From Herbaspirillum rhizosphaerae (GTDB lineage: Bacteria > Pseudomonadota > Gammaproteobacteria > Burkholderiales > Burkholderiaceae_D): a stretch of 64,000 bases of DNA. Shown piece after piece: positions 1-8,910 of the stretch; position 1 is the first letter of the stretch, and each line of letters begins with the position of its first letter. The stretch is taken from contig NZ_LFLU01000004.1 of the NCBI RefSeq assembly GCF_001189965.1, forward strand, positions 248,001-312,000, in the 5' to 3' direction. A program made the translations under genes and the position numbers. The notes under the pieces are model-generated. The model searched no databases and was not told the DNA's origin. It worked only from the letters and a program-made list of their open reading frames with translations.

Positions 1-1
1 C

Positions 2-2086
2 CGCCAATTGCGCTTGCGCGATCTGGGCGGCCTGATCGTCATCGACTTCATCGACATGGAAAACGCCAAGAACCAGCGCGAAGTCGAATCCCGCCTGAAA
101 GACGCCCTGCACCACGACCGTGCCCGCGTCCAGATGGGCAAGATCTCGCGCTTCGGCCTGATGGAATTGTCGCGCCAGCGCCTGCGTCCGTCGCTGTCCG
201 AAGGCAGCCACGTGACCTGCCCGCGCTGCAACGGCACCGGCCACATCCGCGATACCGAATCGTCCGCATTGCAAGTCCTGCGCATCATCCAGGAAGAAGC
301 AATGAAGGAAAACTCCGCCGCCATCCATGTGCAGGCGCCGGTCGACGTCGCCGCTTTCCTGCTCAACGAAAAGCGCGGCGAAATCCTGAAGATCGAAACA
401 CGCCACCGCGTGACGGTCATCATGATCCCGAACAAGCATCTGGAAACCCCGCACTACAAGCTCGAGCGCATCAAGCACGACGATCCGCGCCTGGACGACG
501 CCCAAGCCAGCTACGCCATGGCCGAACAAGCCGAAACCGACATCGGTTACAGCAAGCGCCAGAAGGAAGACGTCAAGCCGCGCCAGGAAGCCGTCGTCAA
601 GGGCATCACCCCCGACCAGCCTGCCCCTATCGTCGAACGCAAGGTCGCTGCTCCGGCAGAACCGGCGCCGACGCTGGCGCCGGAATCGGGCTTCTTCAGC
701 AAGATCTGGAGCTTCTTCCGCGCCAAGCCGGCAGAACCAACACCTGTCGCCGCTCCGGTTGAAACCAAGACCCCGCAAAAGCGCGAACACGCCGACCGTA
801 ACGGCCGCAACCGCAATGGTCGCAACCGTAACGGCCGCGGCCGCAACGAGCGCGAAGAACGCGACGGCGCTGCACCGGAAAAGAATGCCCGCGAAGAATC
901 CGGCAAGCAGGACGCTGAAGCCAAACCGGCGCGTCAGCCGCGCCCACCGCGTGAGCCGAAGGAAGCGCGTGAACCGCGCGAGCCGCGCGAAGGCGCAGAA
1001 GGCCGCGGCGATCGCGAAAATCGTGAACCGCGCGAACCTCGCCAGCCACGCGAAGCCCGTGAAAACCGCGAGCCGCGCGAAGGTACCGAAGCACGCGAAC
1101 CGCGTCCGCCACGCCAACCGCGTCCACCACGCGAAGAGCGCAAGGATCTGCCGAAAGCTGACGAGGCGTTGCCATTGGAAGCCGCACTGGCAACCGGTGT
1201 CGCTGCCGTAGCAGTCGAAGGCGCCGAATCCGCGCAAGTCGTCGGCAATCAAGTCGAAGGTACGACCGAAGAAGGAGAACCACGTCGTCGTCGTCGTCGC
1301 GGCGGCCGTAACCGTAATCGTCGTGATCGCGAACAAGGCGATAACGTCGGCGGTGAAAACGCTGAAGGCGAACTGGCAGACGGCGAAGAGTCGGCACCAG
1401 TTGCGGCACAAGCGGCAGCTCCGGCTGACGATGCAGCAGAACGCCCTTGGTACGAGAAAGCCCCGGCAGCACCGACAACACCAGCAGTGGTGAATACGGT
1501 TGCTGAAGTGGCGGCTCCCGCCGTTGCCCCGGTCGTCACTCCTGCCGCCGAGCCTGTTGCAGCAGCACCTGCAGTCGAAACTGCACCGACACCTGCACCT
1601 GTTCAGGAACCGGTCGTGATCGCTGCGGAAGCGCCTGTGGCTCCTGCTCCGGTTTTTGCTGAACCTGTTGCTGAATCTGTTGTGGAAACTGCCCCAGTTG
1701 CACCGGCCCCGGCTCCTGTCGTCGCCGAAGCACCGGCAGCACCGCAACAAATCAGCCTGTTGCCTGAAGCAGCTGCTCCGGCAGCCGTGGAAGCAGCACC
1801 GGTTGAAGCTGCTCCGGCACCAGTTGTTGCCGCCCCTGCCCCTGCGCCGGCTCAGGCAACTGTCCAGGCCGCTGCGCCAGCCGCCAACGGCAAGCAGCAA
1901 TGGAATGACCTGCACGACATGCTGTCGTCGGCCGGCCTGACCCTGGCAAGCACCGATCCGGAAAAGCTGCGCGCCGCCCAGGCTGCCGCCGCCCAGATCG
2001 TGCCGCCGGTGCACGTGCCGCGCGAACGCAAGCCATTGCCGCCGCAATCGACTGATCCGCTGGTTCAGGTCGAAACCCGTCGTTGA
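2..2086 (+). CDS. rne: Ribonuclease E, C-terminal part (5' end outside window)
   Basis: Endoribonuclease of mRNA decay and rRNA/tRNA processing and the scaffold of the degradosome. The gene enters from the left edge, so the S1 domain and the start codon are missing. The first visible residues (LRLRDLGGLIVIDFIDM) match the DNase I-like catalytic subdomain of E. coli RNase E, followed by the zinc-link motif CPRCNGTG at about nt 218-241. Downstream is a long disordered region: a probable membrane-binding amphipathic helix GFFSKIWSFFRAK (nt 689-727), Arg/Pro/Glu repeats (about nt 940-1140), an Arg-rich block RRRRRRGGRNRNRR (about nt 1285-1322), an Ala/Pro/Val-rich tract, and a conserved-looking C-terminal microdomain starting QWNDLHDMLSSAGL. 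The architecture is usual for betaproteobacterial RNase E. The identification is firm; roles of individual tail segments are inferred. Confidence 0.97.
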   Translation, partial: RQLRLRDLGGLIVIDFIDMENAKNQREVESRLKDALHHDRARVQMGKISRFGLMELSRQRLRPSLSEGSHVTCPRCNGTGHIRDTESSALQVLRIIQEEAMKENSAAIHVQAPVDVAAFLLNEKRGEILKIETRHRVTVIMIPNKHLETPHYKLERIKHDDPRLDDAQASYAMAEQAETDIGYSKRQKEDVKPRQEAVVKGITPDQPAPIVERKVAAPAEPAPTLAPESGFFSKIWSFFRAKPAEPTPVAAPVETKTPQKREHADRNGRNRNGRNRNGRGRNEREERDGAAPEKNAREESGKQDAEAKPARQPRPPREPKEAREPREPREGAEGRGDRENREPREPRQPREARENREPREGTEAREPRPPRQPRPPREERKDLPKADEALPLEAALATGVAAVAVEGAESAQVVGNQVEGTTEEGEPRRRRRRGGRNRNRRDREQGDNVGGENAEGELADGEESAPVAAQAAAPADDAAERPWYEKAPAAPTTPAVVNTVAEVAAPAVAPVVTPAAEPVAAAPAVETAPTPAPVQEPVVIAAEAPVAPAPVFAEPVAESVVETAPVAPAPAPVVAEAPAAPQQISLLPEAAAPAAVEAAPVEAAPAPVVAAPAPAPAQATVQAAAPAANGKQQWNDLHDMLSSAGLTLASTDPEKLRAAQAAAAQIVPPVHVPRERKPLPPQSTDPLVQVETRR

Positions 2087-2127
2087 TGCATCCGTCGGCA
2101 TGCACTGATGCCGACGCTGCACTGAAT

Positions 2128-2157
2128 GAAAAAAGGGAGTGAAAACTCCCTTTTTTC
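2128..2157 (+). terminator. Rho-independent terminator after rne
   Basis: A 10-bp stem AAAAGGGAGT / ACTCCCTTTT with a GAAA tetraloop (2131-2154) is followed by further T residues. It lies 42 nt after the rne stop. A second perfect inverted repeat, GTCGGCAT-N6-ATGCCGAC (2094-2115), sits between the stop codon and the terminator. Confidence 0.93.
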
Positions 2158-2331
2158 TCGTCTGCCGTTTCGGTAATAAAACAAGCAGAAACCGCCTGCA
2201 CGCGCAATGACTGCAATCGGCATTTTTTGCCGTTCAGAAACAAAAATCCCGCGCAACTATACGCTGTGCCTTGCTGCGGATATTGGTTCTGTACACTGTC
2301 TAATCCCCGGCCTCGTGCTATCGTAGCGAGT

Positions 2332-3456
2332 ATGAACAAGCGCATCATTCCCATCTTCGACGAACGCCCGATCGGCGGCTCCGCAGCCATTCCCGCGCTG
2401 CTGGAAGCTCCGACCGGTTTTCTGACCGATGCCTTGATGCGACCGCTGCACGACCTGCGCATTTCGGTCACCGACCGCTGCAACTTCCGCTGCGTCTACT
2501 GCATGCCCAAGGAAGTGTTCGACAAGGATTACAGCTTCTTGCCGCACGCCTCGCTGCTGTCTTTTGAAGAAATCACCCGTCTGGCCACGCTGTTCGCTGC
2601 CCACGGCGTCGAAAAGATCCGCCTGACCGGCGGCGAGCCGCTGCTGCGCAAGCACCTGGAGCGCCTGATCGGCATGCTGCATGCGATCAGGACGCCCGAC
2701 GGCCGCGAACTCGACCTGACCCTGACCACCAACGGCACCCTGCTGGCGCAAAAGGCGCAGGCCTTGAAAGACGCCGGCCTGAAACGCGTCACCGTGTCGC
2801 TGGATGCGCTGGACGACGCCAACTTCAAACGCATGAACGATGTCGACGTCTCGGTCTCCCAGATCCTGCACGGCCTGGAAGTCGCGCACAAGGTCGGCCT
2901 GGGTCCGATCAAGATCAACATGGTGGTCAAAAAAGGCGTCAACGATCACGAAATCCTGCCCATGGCGCGCTATTTCAAGAACACGCCATTCGTCCTGCGC
3001 TTCATCGAATACATGGACGTCGGCAGCTCCAACGGCTGGCGCATGGATGAAGTCGTGCCGTCCAGCGACGTCGTCGCGCGCATCCACGCCGAAATGCCGC
3101 TGGAAGCAATCGATGCCAACTACGCCGGTGAAACCGCACAGCGCTGGCGCTACAAGGACGGCAGCGGCGAAATCGGCGTCATCTCCAGCGTGACGCAGGC
3201 TTTCTGCCACGATTGCAGCCGCGCGCGCCTGTCCACCGAAGGCAAGATCTACACCTGCCTGTTCGCCAGCGAAGGCCACGACTTGCGCGGCCTGCTGCGC
3301 GGCGACCGCAGCGATGCCGAGATTTCATCCGCCATCGCCGGCCTGTGGCGCCGGCGCGGCGATCGCTATTCCGAACTGCGCAGCGAAAACAAGGGCTCGT
3401 CCACGACATCCATGCCGCAAGTCCGCAAGGTGGAAATGTCGTATATCGGCGGGTGA
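2332..3456 (+). CDS. moaA: GTP 3',8-cyclase MoaA (molybdenum cofactor biosynthesis)
   Basis: Radical-SAM enzyme that rearranges GTP in the first step of molybdopterin synthesis (with MoaC gives cPMP). The 374-residue protein has the N-terminal SAM cluster motif CNFRCVYC (Cys50, Cys54, Cys57), the C-terminal second Fe-S cluster cysteines (Cys292, Cys295, Cys309) and the C-terminal GG that MoaA needs for activity. I use the ATG at 2332, because the protein family begins near here. An in-frame upstream extension to 2227 would add 35 residues that look unrelated. The ribosome-binding site is weak (GCGAG). First gene of an overlapping moaA-mobA-moeA unit. I saw no convincing Moco riboswitch in the 170 bp upstream. 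Confidence 0.95.
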   Translation: MNKRIIPIFDERPIGGSAAIPALLEAPTGFLTDALMRPLHDLRISVTDRCNFRCVYCMPKEVFDKDYSFLPHASLLSFEEITRLATLFAAHGVEKIRLTGGEPLLRKHLERLIGMLHAIRTPDGRELDLTLTTNGTLLAQKAQALKDAGLKRVTVSLDALDDANFKRMNDVDVSVSQILHGLEVAHKVGLGPIKINMVVKKGVNDHEILPMARYFKNTPFVLRFIEYMDVGSSNGWRMDEVVPSSDVVARIHAEMPLEAIDANYAGETAQRWRYKDGSGEIGVISSVTQAFCHDCSRARLSTEGKIYTCLFASEGHDLRGLLRGDRSDAEISSAIAGLWRRRGDRYSELRSENKGSSTTSMPQVRKVEMSYIGG

Positions 3457-4163
3457 TCGCCGTGCCTATCGCGCCTCGGCAGATTACGGGACTGACCACA
3501 GGATTGATACTGGCCGGCGGACGCGGCAGCCGCATGGGGCACGTCGACAAAGGCTTGCAGGCGTTTCGCGGCAAGCCCCTGGCGGCGCATGCGCTGGAGC
3601 GTCTTTCCGCGCAGGTGCATCGCCTCGCCATCAATGCCAATCGCCATCAGAACGACTATGCGGCGCTGGGAGCCGGCTTTGACGCCCCGGTGTGGCCCGA
3701 CCTCCTTTCGGACTTTCCCGGCCCGCTGGCGGGGCTGCACAGCGGCCTGACGCATTGCACTACCGACTACCTGGCCGCCGTCCCCTGCGATTCGCCATTG
3801 CTGCCCGCAGACCTTGTTGCCAGGCTCGCCGAAGGGCTGGCACAGGACAACGCCGACGCAGCGCTCGCGGTAACCGGCCACGATGACCAGCAGCAACGCC
3901 ATCCGGTGTTCTGCCTGCTGAAAAAAACGCTGCTGCCGTCGCTGTCGCAATTTTTGCAGGAAGACGGCCGCAAGATGGACCGCTGGTTTGCCGCCATCCA
4001 TACCGCCGAAGTGCATTTCGACGACGAAGCCGCTTTCAGCAACGTCAATACCTTGCAGGAGCTGCAGGCATTGGAATTGGGCGGGAATCAAATAGCAGAA
4101 TCAGCAAAAACAGCAAAATCAGCAAAATCAGCAGAATCGAAAAACTGGAATCAGAATAAATGA
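3453..4163 (+). CDS. mobA: Molybdenum cofactor guanylyltransferase MobA
   Basis: Transfers GMP from GTP to Mo-molybdopterin to form the guanine dinucleotide cofactor used by DMSO-reductase-type enzymes. The nucleotidyltransferase signature [10 protein letters not shown] (residues 20-29) with DKG (32-34) and the metal site PCDSPLLP (Asp113) are intact. The GTG at 3453 overlaps the moaA stop (GTGA); a GTG at 3462 is the alternative. No ATG is available before the signature. The protein (236 aa) is longer than most MobA because it ends in a low-complexity tail of A-E/K-S/T triplets followed by KNWNQNK, coded by a 9-bp tandem repeat (4095-4139). The stop overlaps the moeA start (ATGA), so translational coupling is likely. 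Confidence 0.92.
   Translation: MIAVPIAPRQITGLTTGLILAGGRGSRMGHVDKGLQAFRGKPLAAHALERLSAQVHRLAINANRHQNDYAALGAGFDAPVWPDLLSDFPGPLAGLHSGLTHCTTDYLAAVPCDSPLLPADLVARLAEGLAQDNADAALAVTGHDDQQQRHPVFCLLKKTLLPSLSQFLQEDGRKMDRWFAAIHTAEVHFDDEAAFSNVNTLQELQALELGGNQIAESAKTAKSAKSAESKNWNQNK
4095..4139 (+). repeat. Five 9-bp tandem repeats inside the 3' end of mobA
   Basis: Units GCAGAATCA, GCAAAAACA, GCAAAATCA, GCAAAATCA and GCAGAATCG follow without gaps and in frame, coding [15 protein letters not shown]. They are A-rich against a GC-rich background, so they look like a slippage-generated extension of the MobA C-terminus. Confidence 0.9.
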
Positions 4164-5446
4164 CTCAGCTCTCCCTGTCCGACATCGTCAGCTGCGTTTC
4201 GGGTTACGACCCCGACGCCATGACCGTGCCGCAAGCGCAGAAGATCATCCACGACTTCGTACAGCCGATCGCCTCGGTGGAACAGGTCGCCATCCGTAGC
4301 GCCCTCGACCGCACGCTGGCGACTGACATCGTCTCGACCATCGATGTCCCGGCCAACGACAATTCCGCCATGGACGGCTACGCCCTGCGCGGCGACGATC
4401 TGGCCGACGCCAAGACGCTGAGCTTGCGCATCGTCGGCAGTGTGCATGCCGGCCAACGCTTCGACGGCGCCGTCGCCGGCGGCGAATGCGTGCGTATCAT
4501 GACCGGCGCTGCCATGCCTGCCGATTGCGACACCGTCATCCCGCAAGAATTTACCGAGAACGCCGGCGACACCTCCGTGACCATTCCGGCCGGCCGTGTG
4601 CGCCGCGGCGACAACCGGCGCCTGCGTGGAGAAGATTTGCGCGACGGCCAGGTCGCGCTGCGCGCCGGCAAGATCCTGCGTCCGGCCGATATCGGTTTGC
4701 TGGCCTCGCTGGGCGTCGCCGAAGTCGGCGTCAAGCGGCGTCTGCGCGTGGCCTTCTTTTCCACCGGCGACGAATTGCGCTCGGTCGGCGAGCCGCTGGA
4801 TCCCGGCTGCGTCTACGACTCCAATCGCTATACGCTGTACGGCATGCTGACGCGCCTCGGTTGCGACATCATCGACATGGGCGTCGTCAAAGACGATCCG
4901 GTGGCGATGGAAGCCGCCTTTCGCAGCGCCTGCGAACATGCCGACGCCGTCATCACCTCGGGCGGCGTATCGGTCGGCGCCGCCGACTACACCAAGCAGA
5001 CCATGACCAAACTGGGCGACATGCTGTTCTGGAAAATCGGCATGCGTCCCGGTCGCCCGATGGCCTTCGGCCGTATTGCCTCGCAAGGCCGCGGCGCTTA
5101 CCTGTTCGGCCTGCCAGGCAATCCGGTGGCGGTCATGGTCAGCTTCTATTTTTTCGTGCGCGATGCCTTGCTGCGCATGTCCGGCGCCACCGCCAGTCCG
5201 CTGCCGCGGTTGAAGGTGAAATCCTTGTCCGCCATACGCAAGAAACCGGGCCGCACCGAATACCAGCGCGGCATCCTGGCGGCCGATGATGACGGCGAAT
5301 GGAAAGTGCGGCTGACCGGCGCCCAGGGTTCCGGCATCTTGCGCTCCATGTCGGACGCCAACTGCATCATCGTGCTGGATGACGCACAAGGCGACGTGGC
5401 CGCCGGCGACGCGGTGCAAGTCGTGCTGTTCGACGGCTTGACGTAA
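4160..5446 (+). CDS. moeA: Molybdopterin molybdenumtransferase MoeA
   Basis: Inserts molybdate into adenylylated molybdopterin. The 428-residue protein shows the family motifs NSAMDGYA (68-75), STGDEL in the middle domain, the TSGGVSVG loop (about 265-272) and GLPGNPVAVM (about 317). The length is slightly above the usual 400-410 residues because of an N-terminal lead of about 20 residues. It starts inside the mobA stop codon (ATGA overlap), completing a three-gene overlapping Moco unit. Confidence 0.95.
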   Translation: MTQLSLSDIVSCVSGYDPDAMTVPQAQKIIHDFVQPIASVEQVAIRSALDRTLATDIVSTIDVPANDNSAMDGYALRGDDLADAKTLSLRIVGSVHAGQRFDGAVAGGECVRIMTGAAMPADCDTVIPQEFTENAGDTSVTIPAGRVRRGDNRRLRGEDLRDGQVALRAGKILRPADIGLLASLGVAEVGVKRRLRVAFFSTGDELRSVGEPLDPGCVYDSNRYTLYGMLTRLGCDIIDMGVVKDDPVAMEAAFRSACEHADAVITSGGVSVGAADYTKQTMTKLGDMLFWKIGMRPGRPMAFGRIASQGRGAYLFGLPGNPVAVMVSFYFFVRDALLRMSGATASPLPRLKVKSLSAIRKKPGRTEYQRGILAADDDGEWKVRLTGAQGSGILRSMSDANCIIVLDDAQGDVAAGDAVQVVLFDGLT

Positions 5447-5458
5447 CGGGGCACGGCG

Positions 5459-6883
5459 ATGTCGCTGCTCCTGCGCTTTCGCCAACTGCATGACCATGCG
5501 CGTGCCGAACCGCTGGTCTCGTGGGAATTGCGCCGCGACAGATTGCAGCGCCTGCGCCATTTGCTGATCCGCCACCAGCACGACATCGCGACCGCCATCA
5601 GCCATGACTTCGGTAACCGTTCACAGCACGAAACCCAATTCCTGGAAGTCTTCACCAGCCTGCAGGCCATCGATCACGCGTTGGCGCATGGCCATATCTG
5701 GATGCAGCCGCAGTCGCGCCGCACGTCTGTCTGGTACCAGCCCGCGCGCAACGTCTTGCTGCCGCAGCCTCTCGGCGTGGTCGGCATCATCACGCCCTGG
5801 AATTATCCGCTGCTGTTGACCATCGGTCCGCTCAGCGCTGTACTCGCAGCCGGCAACCTGGCCATGATCAAGCTGTCCGAACACACCCCGGCATTCGGCG
5901 CGCTGTTCGATCAGTTGATCCGGCAATCTTTTTCGGACGATGAAATCGCCGTCATTCATGGCGACGCCGGTGGAGGCAACGGCAACGTCGCACTGGCGCA
6001 GGAATTCTGCGCCCTGCCTTTCGACCATCTGGTCTTTACCGGTTCGACCGCAGTCGGCCGCGAAGTCATGCGCGCCGCCAGCGCCAATCTGACGCCGGTG
6101 ACATTGGAGCTGGGTGGCAAGTCGCCCGCCATCATCGGGCCGTCCGCCGACTTCCGCCATGCGGTTACGCGCATCATCAGCGGCAAGTTGCTGAACGCCG
6201 GCCAGACCTGTATTGCGCCCGATTACGTGCTGCTGCCGCAAGGACGCGAACAGGCCTTCATCGAATGCGCCCGCGACGTCGTGGCCCGGTTCTATCCATC
6301 CCTCAATGACGAGCGCCTGCCGACCGACGATTACACCAGCATCGTCAATCAGCGCCACTATGAACGGCTGGCATTGCTGTGCAGCGATGCCCAGCAACGC
6401 GGCGCGCTACTGACTCCGCTGAGCCGGCGCGCGCCGCACGCATCGACGCGCCTGCTGCCGCCGCTTGTGGTGACGCAGGCCACAGCCGAGGCGCGCATCA
6501 TGCAGGAAGAAATTTTCGGCCCGCTGCTGCTACTGGTCACGTATGAAAAAATCGGCGACGCCATCGCGACCGTCAACGCCGGGCCGCGTCCGCTGGCGCT
6601 GTATGTGTTCGATCAGGATGAACGCATCGTCGACCGGGTGCTGCAACAGACCGTCTCCGGCGGCGTTACCGTCAACGACACGCTGCTGCATATCGCGCAG
6701 GAAGACCTGCCCTTCGGCGGCGTCGGCGCGTCGGGCATCGGTGCGTATCATGGGGAAGAAGGCTTCCGGCGTTTTTCGCACATGAAGCCGGTATTCAGGC
6801 AAAGCCGCCTCAATGCCATGCGGCTGTTCAGTCCGCCTTACGGCAAGGCGTTTGCGCTGTTGATGAAGTTGTTGATTCGCTGA
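5459..6883 (+). CDS. Aldehyde dehydrogenase, coniferyl-aldehyde dehydrogenase type
   Basis: NAD(P)-dependent oxidation of an aldehyde to an acid. The 474-residue sequence has the ALDH motifs PWNYPLLL (about 114), FTGSTAVGREVM (about 193), LELGGKSPAI with the general-base Glu (about 217), and the nucleophile Cys251 in NAGQTCIAPDYVL. The QTCIAPDYVL form and the overall length fit the coniferyl/fatty-aldehyde-like subgroup (CalB family) rather than betaine- or succinate-semialdehyde dehydrogenases. It begins 12 bp after moeA, so it may be read through from the Moco unit, although ALDHs do not use molybdenum. The true substrate cannot be told from the sequence. The C-terminus FALLMKLLIR is hydrophobic and may touch the membrane. 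Confidence 0.88.
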   Translation: MSLLLRFRQLHDHARAEPLVSWELRRDRLQRLRHLLIRHQHDIATAISHDFGNRSQHETQFLEVFTSLQAIDHALAHGHIWMQPQSRRTSVWYQPARNVLLPQPLGVVGIITPWNYPLLLTIGPLSAVLAAGNLAMIKLSEHTPAFGALFDQLIRQSFSDDEIAVIHGDAGGGNGNVALAQEFCALPFDHLVFTGSTAVGREVMRAASANLTPVTLELGGKSPAIIGPSADFRHAVTRIISGKLLNAGQTCIAPDYVLLPQGREQAFIECARDVVARFYPSLNDERLPTDDYTSIVNQRHYERLALLCSDAQQRGALLTPLSRRAPHASTRLLPPLVVTQATAEARIMQEEIFGPLLLLVTYEKIGDAIATVNAGPRPLALYVFDQDERIVDRVLQQTVSGGVTVNDTLLHIAQEDLPFGGVGASGIGAYHGEEGFRRFSHMKPVFRQSRLNAMRLFSPPYGKAFALLMKLLIR

Positions 6884-6915
6884 GTCTTTGTCGGTCTCAT
6901 AAGACCTATAGGACA

Positions 6916-6944
6916 CTGGATCCCAGCCTTCGCCGGGACGACAG
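6916..6944. repeat. Short REP-like intergenic element
   Basis: The sequence CTGGATCCCAGCCTTCGCC continuing GGGACGACAG, between convergent genes, matches a very common proteobacterial intergenic repeat style (TGGATCCC-GC-TTCGC-GGGATGAC). It folds as an imperfect TCCCaGC-CTTC-GCcGGGA hairpin. A second small hairpin GGTCT-CATA-AGACC is at 6893-6906. The pair may serve as a convergent transcription stop, but there is no T-run. Confidence 0.6.
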
Positions 6945-6951
6945 ATTGTAG

Positions 6952-8427
6952 TTACAGCAATTCGCTCTGGCCGTCGCCGTCGGCTTCCGGCTCTGCCGTA
7001 CCCAGCAACTTCTGCGCGGTATCGCTCGGCAATGCCTCCACCGACTTCAGTTTGCGCGACATCTGACGAGTACGCGTTTCTGCTTGCTCGATGTTCTTGG
7101 CTGCGCGTTCCAGCGTGCTCTTGGTCGCTGCCAGCACATCGCCGAACTTGGTGAACTCGGTCTTCACCGCGCCCAGCACCTGCCACACTTCCGACGAACG
7201 CTTCTCCAGCGCCAGTGTGCGGAAACCCATTTGCAGGCTGTTCAGCAAGGCAGACAAGGTCGACGGCCCGGCGATGCTGACGCGATGGGTGCGCTGCAAG
7301 TCATCCGACAAACCGGGACGACGCATGACTTCGGCGTACAAGCCTTCGGTCGGCAGGAACAGAATCGCGAAGTCGGTGGTGAGCGGCGGCGACAGGTATT
7401 TTTCGGCGATGGTCTTGGCTTCGCCGCGCACTGCGCGTTCCAGCTCGCGCCCGGCCTGCGCCACGCCTTCGGCATCGGCGCGGTCGGCAGCCTCCGCCAG
7501 GCGTTCGTATTGTTCTTTCGGGAACTTGGCGTCGATCGGCATCCATACCGGCGTGCCGCCGTCATCGTTGCCGGGCAGCTTGATCGCAAATTCGACGCGC
7601 TCGCCGGTGTTGGGTACGGTCTCGACGTTCTTGGCGTACTGGTCGGGCGTGAGCATCTGTTCCAGCAGCATTTCCAGCTGGACTTCCCCCCAGGTGCCGC
7701 GCGTCTTGACGTTGGTCAGCACGCGCTTCAGGTCGCCCACGCCGATGGCCAGCTGCTGCATCTCGCCCAGCCCCTGATGCACCTTGTCGAGACGGTCTGA
7801 CACCAGCTTGAAGGACTCACCCAGACGCTGCTCCAATGTCGCGTGCAGTTTCTCGTCGACGGTCTTGCGCATCTCTTCCAGGCGATTGCCGTTGTCGAGT
7901 TGCAGGTCTTTGATCTTGGCTTCCAATGTGGCGCGCACTTCCGCCATGCGCTGCGCATTGGATTCGGTCAGCGTGGACAAGGTCTGGTTGAGCGTGTCGC
8001 CGAAACGCTTGAGCGACGCCGCCTGTTCTTCGCGGCTGGCTTGCGCCTGCAGGTTCATGGTCTGGCGTATGCCGTCGAGTTGCTGGGCGTTGGTCTCGTT
8101 GAGCTTGACCAGTTGCTGCGCGAAGCTGTCGATCTGGTTGTTCTGCAAGGTCGCCACGCTGGTCATCTGCGCCGCCAGCGTCTGTTGCAGCTGGCCGAAA
8201 TTGCTGCCGAGTTCCTGGCGTGTGTTCTGCGCATTGCTCTGCATCTGCTCGCGCAATTCGCGCTCGCTGCGTTCGGCCAGGTCTTGCTGATGGCGTTGCA
8301 GTTCGCTCTTCATCTGCTGTAACGGCGTGGCGATGTCGATGCCGCCACGGCTGCGCATCAGGATCAGCACTTGCAGCACGATGCCGACGGCAACGAGGGC
8401 AATGAGGATGAGTTCAGTTTGTGTCAT
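6952..8427 (-). CDS. rmuC: DNA recombination protein RmuC homolog
   Basis: RmuC proteins limit inversion of short inverted repeats and are predicted membrane-anchored nuclease-fold proteins. This 491-residue copy has an N-terminal transmembrane helix (about residues 5-24), a long Gln-rich coiled coil (about 35-215) and the conserved RmuC core containing RGTWGEVQLEMLLEQML, PIDAKFPKEQYERL and FAILFLPTEGLYAEV. The length is typical. The C-terminal 30 residues are acidic and not conserved. It lies 17 bp downstream of the haemoglobin gene in the same orientation, so the two may be co-transcribed. Confidence 0.93.
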   Translation of the reverse strand: MTQTELILIALVAVGIVLQVLILMRSRGGIDIATPLQQMKSELQRHQQDLAERSERELREQMQSNAQNTRQELGSNFGQLQQTLAAQMTSVATLQNNQIDSFAQQLVKLNETNAQQLDGIRQTMNLQAQASREEQAASLKRFGDTLNQTLSTLTESNAQRMAEVRATLEAKIKDLQLDNGNRLEEMRKTVDEKLHATLEQRLGESFKLVSDRLDKVHQGLGEMQQLAIGVGDLKRVLTNVKTRGTWGEVQLEMLLEQMLTPDQYAKNVETVPNTGERVEFAIKLPGNDDGGTPVWMPIDAKFPKEQYERLAEAADRADAEGVAQAGRELERAVRGEAKTIAEKYLSPPLTTDFAILFLPTEGLYAEVMRRPGLSDDLQRTHRVSIAGPSTLSALLNSLQMGFRTLALEKRSSEVWQVLGAVKTEFTKFGDVLAATKSTLERAAKNIEQAETRTRQMSRKLKSVEALPSDTAQKLLGTAEPEADGDGQSELL

Positions 8428-8444
8428 GTTGTCGTGTTATTGAT

Positions 8445-8846
8445 TCATTCAGGCTTGTTGCGCATCCAATCCGCTGTCTGGAAGAAAGATTCCATCAGCC
8501 TGGTGCGCAAAGTTTCGTCGAGGCCGGTATCTTCCATCGCCCAGGCCATGCAGCGCAGCCATTGATCGCGTTCGGAAATGCCGATGGCGAACGGCAGATG
8601 GCGCGCCCGCAGGAAAGGATGGCCGAAACGCTCGATATACAGATTGGGGCCGCCGCTCCAGCCGGACAAAAACCAGTAGGTCTTGTCGCGCGAACCGTCC
8701 AGCGAAGGTGGGTGCAGCGCGCGGATGCCGGCGAATTCCGGCTCAAGGTCCATCAGATCGTAAAAACGATCCACCATTTCGCGCAGCTTGTCCGCGCCGC
8801 CGATCATGTCATAGACAGTCGGTTGATTGGGGTCTTCGATTTGCAT
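8445..8846 (-). CDS. Group 2 truncated haemoglobin
   Basis: Small haem protein (133 aa) of the trHbO type, thought to handle oxygen, NO or peroxide. Diagnostic features are the proximal His83 in RHLPF, the invariant G8 Trp96 in DQWLRCM, Tyr29 at the likely B10 position in DRFYDLMD, and the stretch FLSGWSGGPNLYIERFGHP before the F helix. It precedes rmuC and follows the FtsX-type permease gene by 64 bp in the same orientation. No NO-responsive or FNR-like site could be recognised in the short upstream gap. Confidence 0.93.
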   Translation of the reverse strand: MQIEDPNQPTVYDMIGGADKLREMVDRFYDLMDLEPEFAGIRALHPPSLDGSRDKTYWFLSGWSGGPNLYIERFGHPFLRARHLPFAIGISERDQWLRCMAWAMEDTGLDETLRTRLMESFFQTADWMRNKPE

Positions 8847-8910
8847 AGACCGAGATGATAGCGCAGCTGCCGTCCGGCCGCCCGTTCAGCCCGGTCTTTG
8901 CGGGCGATAT

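Noticed and set aside
2158-2331. A Moco riboswitch ahead of moaA
   Set aside because: The gap has only a small CGGCA-TTTTT-TGCCG hairpin (2218-2232) and no pattern I can match to the Moco aptamer.
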